Source: JBHPGW01 sp042569785 (GTDB lineage: Bacteria > Planctomycetota > Phycisphaerae > Sedimentisphaerales > Anaerobacaceae). From it: DNA of 43,579 bases. The notes under the pieces are model-generated. The model was not told the DNA's origin and searched no databases. It was given only the letters and a program-made list of their open reading frames with translations. Both the position numbers and the translations under genes were made by a program. Positions 41,708 through 43,579 of this stretch are shown piece after piece. The stretch is from NCBI GenBank assembly GCA_042569785.1, contig JBHPGW010000016.1:1-43579 (forward strand). Reading direction: 5' to 3'. Within the stretch, counting starts at the first letter, position 1, and each line of letters opens with the position of its first letter.

Positions 41708-42324
41708 ACATTACAAACGAAGAAATAGATGCTCTGAAAGAGATGATCAATATCGGAGTCGGCAGCGGCGCCGATGTGATGAATACAATGCTCAATTCGC
41801 CTATTCAGTTGCAGGTACCTTATTTGAGGGTTATCCTGCCGGAAGAACTGGACAAAGAAATTAAGGCTCATGATTCAGGTCGATTTTCCGCGGTCAATTT
41901 GTCTTTCAAGGGAAGCTTCCTTGGGACTGCTGAATTGGTATTTCCTGCCGAATCTGCCGCTAAGTTAGTTAAGATGCTTACTAACCAACACAGCGAGATG
42001 CCCAATGTCGATTCAATTCGTTCAGGTACCCTTACCGAAGTTGGAAATATTGTTCTAAACGCCGTCATGGGGACGATCAGTAACATTCTCGATCTGTCAC
42101 TTAGCTATTCAGTGCCCAACTATGTGGAAGGAAATGTAAAGAACCTGATGGTCGCCAATAAGATCAACTTCGATACGGTGATAATGCTCGCTCGAACACG
42201 TTTTTTGATCGAAGAACTTGAAATTGAAGGTGATATTTTACTGTTCCTCGAAGTGGAGTCTTTCGGCAAATTATTAAAGAAAATCGATGCTTTTAACGCT
42301 TGCCTCGGAGCAGGCAAAGCATAG
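41704..42324 (+). CDS. cheC: CheC-family phosphatase
   Basis: The 206-residue protein has two CheC active-site motifs. The first is D9-x3-E13-x2-N16-x22-P39, exactly canonical (EIDALKEMINIG). The second is in LTEVGNIVLNAVMG, with E, N and a proline 23 residues after the N. CheC dephosphorylates CheY-P, and its preceding gene is a CheY, so the pairing is direct. No methyl-accepting receptor, CheA or CheD lies nearby, so it may not serve flagellar chemotaxis. Confidence 0.88.
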   Translation: MNITNEEIDALKEMINIGVGSGADVMNTMLNSPIQLQVPYLRVILPEELDKEIKAHDSGRFSAVNLSFKGSFLGTAELVFPAESAAKLVKMLTNQHSEMPNVDSIRSGTLTEVGNIVLNAVMGTISNILDLSLSYSVPNYVEGNVKNLMVANKINFDTVIMLARTRFLIEELEIEGDILLFLEVESFGKLLKKIDAFNACLGAGKA

Positions 42325-42346
42325 ACTTAAGTTGGAGGTAATAAAA

Positions 42347-42718
42347 ATGAAAGTTAGAGATTTTTCAGGAATAAAAAATAACGGCCAACTTCCTAACCCT
42401 GAGGATATACAACTGCCCAGTGAGATGGATGACCTGTTGGGTGAATACATAGAATCCACCGAATCCCAACTCAACGATCTCGAGCATGCGACATTGGAGT
42501 ATGAAGCCGGCAGGAACCGTGAGGAAAACGCAGCTTTAATACGCCGGATCCTGCATACCATCAAAGGCGAAGCCGGCATCGTAGGCCTCGACGATATGTA
42601 CGAACTTAGCCACCAGGCCGAAGACGCCTTCGACGAAATGTCCGAACAAGAACGTACTGACATGATATTTAGATTCAAGGACTGGACACTTATCGCCATA
42701 CAAAAACTCGCCAGATAG
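42347..42718 (+). CDS. histidine phosphotransfer (Hpt) protein
   Basis: The protein has 123 residues. The phospho-accepting histidine is His70 in RILHTIKGEAGIVGLDDMYE, the standard HxxKGxAG motif. The start at 42347 has GGAGG upstream; a longer start within the CheC gene is less likely. No kinase or ATPase domain is present, so it is a free phosphocarrier, presumably passing phosphate to or from the CheY-like protein two genes upstream. Confidence 0.9.
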   Translation: MKVRDFSGIKNNGQLPNPEDIQLPSEMDDLLGEYIESTESQLNDLEHATLEYEAGRNREENAALIRRILHTIKGEAGIVGLDDMYELSHQAEDAFDEMSEQERTDMIFRFKDWTLIAIQKLAR

Positions 42719-42765
42719 TAAACTATATCATTTGGCAGACTGATAAAAGTCAAAGGAGAAGTCTC

Positions 42766-43230
42766 ATGTTTGAATTAAAAAATGTTATGACAAAAGACGT
42801 AATCGCCGTAAAGAAAAACACCTCAACGGCAGAAGCTATAAAGATCATGATCGAAAACAAGATTACCGGCATACCGATCGTCGATGATAATATGTCGCTG
42901 GAAGGTATTGTCACAGAAAAAGATGTGCTGATGTTATTGTACAATATTGGCGACCGGCCAGGCAGGATCGAAGAGCTAATGACAACCGACGTTGTCAGTT
43001 TCGATCACGAAGACAGCCTGGTTAATGTCTGTGATTGTCTCCTTAAAAATCATTTCAGAAGGGTCCCCGTAGTTGCAGGCCCCAAGAAGAAACTCGTAGG
43101 GATTATCAGCAGAAAAGACATCGTAAAGTGTATATTCCAGTACCAGGATTTCTACAGGGACACCCCCCACCTGCCGGACCAGCTTACCGAAGCCAATGCC
43201 AAGATACAACTACTCAAACAACAAATGTGA
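42766..43230 (+). CDS. CBS-domain pair protein
   Basis: The 154-residue protein is two CBS domains in tandem (VMTKDVIAVKKNTSTAEA to EGIVTEKDVL, then MTTDVVSFDHEDSLVNV to VGIISRKDIV), plus a short helical tail. CBS pairs bind adenine nucleotides and sense energy state. It lies 48 bp after the Hpt gene with its own AAAGGAG site, so it probably belongs to the same operon and could bring a nucleotide signal to the phosphorelay. The target is not known. Confidence 0.85.
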   Translation: MFELKNVMTKDVIAVKKNTSTAEAIKIMIENKITGIPIVDDNMSLEGIVTEKDVLMLLYNIGDRPGRIEELMTTDVVSFDHEDSLVNVCDCLLKNHFRRVPVVAGPKKKLVGIISRKDIVKCIFQYQDFYRDTPHLPDQLTEANAKIQLLKQQM

Positions 43231-43237
43231 TCTCATA

Positions 43238-43301
43238 ACCCGTGACCCGTGACCCGTGACCCGTGACTCGTGACCCGTATATCCTGTCTCCTGTCTCCTG
43301 T
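43238..43301 (+). repeat. heptamer tandem repeats
   Basis: ACCCGTG occurs six times in tandem at 43238-43279 (copy 5 is ACTCGTG, copy 6 ACCCGTA). It is followed by CTGTCTC-type repeats to 43301. Confidence 0.85.
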
Positions 43302-43579
43302 ATTTTGCTATAAATGCCCGTTTGATGCCCGATCGCAGGGGCAAATACATAAACTGACAAAAAAAATTAAAAATTATGGAACAGTTTGACGGTTTTGCGC
43401 ATCTTGAAAGGTGGAAGCAAGGCTAAGTTGATAAAAAAAGTTAGAAAATTTTATTTTTTTCTTGCAATATAAGAGGATATTGTTGTAGAATGAATATTGA
43501 TAGAGAAGGCAGGCTCACAATATCATATTTTAATCTGTCACTATCATAATTCGTACCGAAGTTATCATACCGAGCCAAC
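43302..43579. other. non-coding right edge
   Basis: AT-rich sequence with no gene visible in either strand. It contains a promoter candidate near its end, described separately. Confidence 0.6.
43462..43491 (+). promoter_or_regulatory. promoter reading out of the window
   Basis: TTGCAA (43462-43467) and TAGAAT (43486-43491) are 18 bp apart. No start codon with an ORF follows before the window ends. Confidence 0.45.

Overview
This window looks like chromosomal DNA from a diderm bacterium of moderate GC. A Phycisphaerae-type planctomycete is my best guess. The direct evidence is for a Gram-negative envelope: a lipoprotein signal peptidase (lspA), several proteins with lipoboxes, an ADP-heptose epimerase (hldD), Tat translocase genes, an LplT/PlsC/acyl-ACP synthetase fusion, and a secreted beta-helix lipoprotein of a type common in planctomycetes. 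The taxon is inferred from gene style, not from a marker comparison.

Layout. 0-3 kb holds an FkbM methyltransferase, then a TPR lipoprotein and lspA behind a good sigma-70-type promoter; lspA meets a bifunctional-nuclease gene tail to tail. 3-12 kb is mostly minus-strand housekeeping: valS, rho, coaE, a fused nucleotidyltransferase-HEPN protein, a glycogen-synthase-like glycosyltransferase and a zinc-ribbon protein. 12.2-14.7 kb is a queuosine block (queF divergent from queC and queE), interrupted by two small paralogous membrane proteins. A tRNA-Leu(GAG) follows, then an NtrC-type regulator with Glu at the phospho-acceptor position, and dapF.

17.3-19.9 kb is an accessory islet. It has a REP-associated tyrosine transposase with its own GTTAG-headed palindromes, a 16-bp tandem array, a DUF2971 protein, and a 144-bp inverted-repeat element rich in TTTTTGC. 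19.9-28.5 kb has an HTH-receiver regulator, an HDOD-GAF-histidine kinase, a DUF2339 membrane protein and the three-domain Aas-like protein.

28.5-32.6 kb is the most distinctive region. A MarR regulator sits next to an exported class IV (HDAC11-like) deacylase and a TPR lipoprotein / membrane protein / alpha-beta hydrolase operon. All three promoters carry versions of the same 18-bp inverted repeat, so this may be a small self-contained MarR regulon.

32.7-37.5 kb contains a deletion-scarred dehydrogenase remnant, membrane proteins, the beta-helix lipoprotein and hldD. 37.6-41.1 kb has a decayed HNH/AP2-like gene, two ferritin-like proteins, tatA-tatC and a tRNA-dihydrouridine synthase. 41.3-43.2 kb is an orphan CheY-CheC-Hpt-CBS module. 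The right edge is non-coding with short tandem repeats and a promoter reading out of the window. Dispersed repeats occur in several intergenic gaps.
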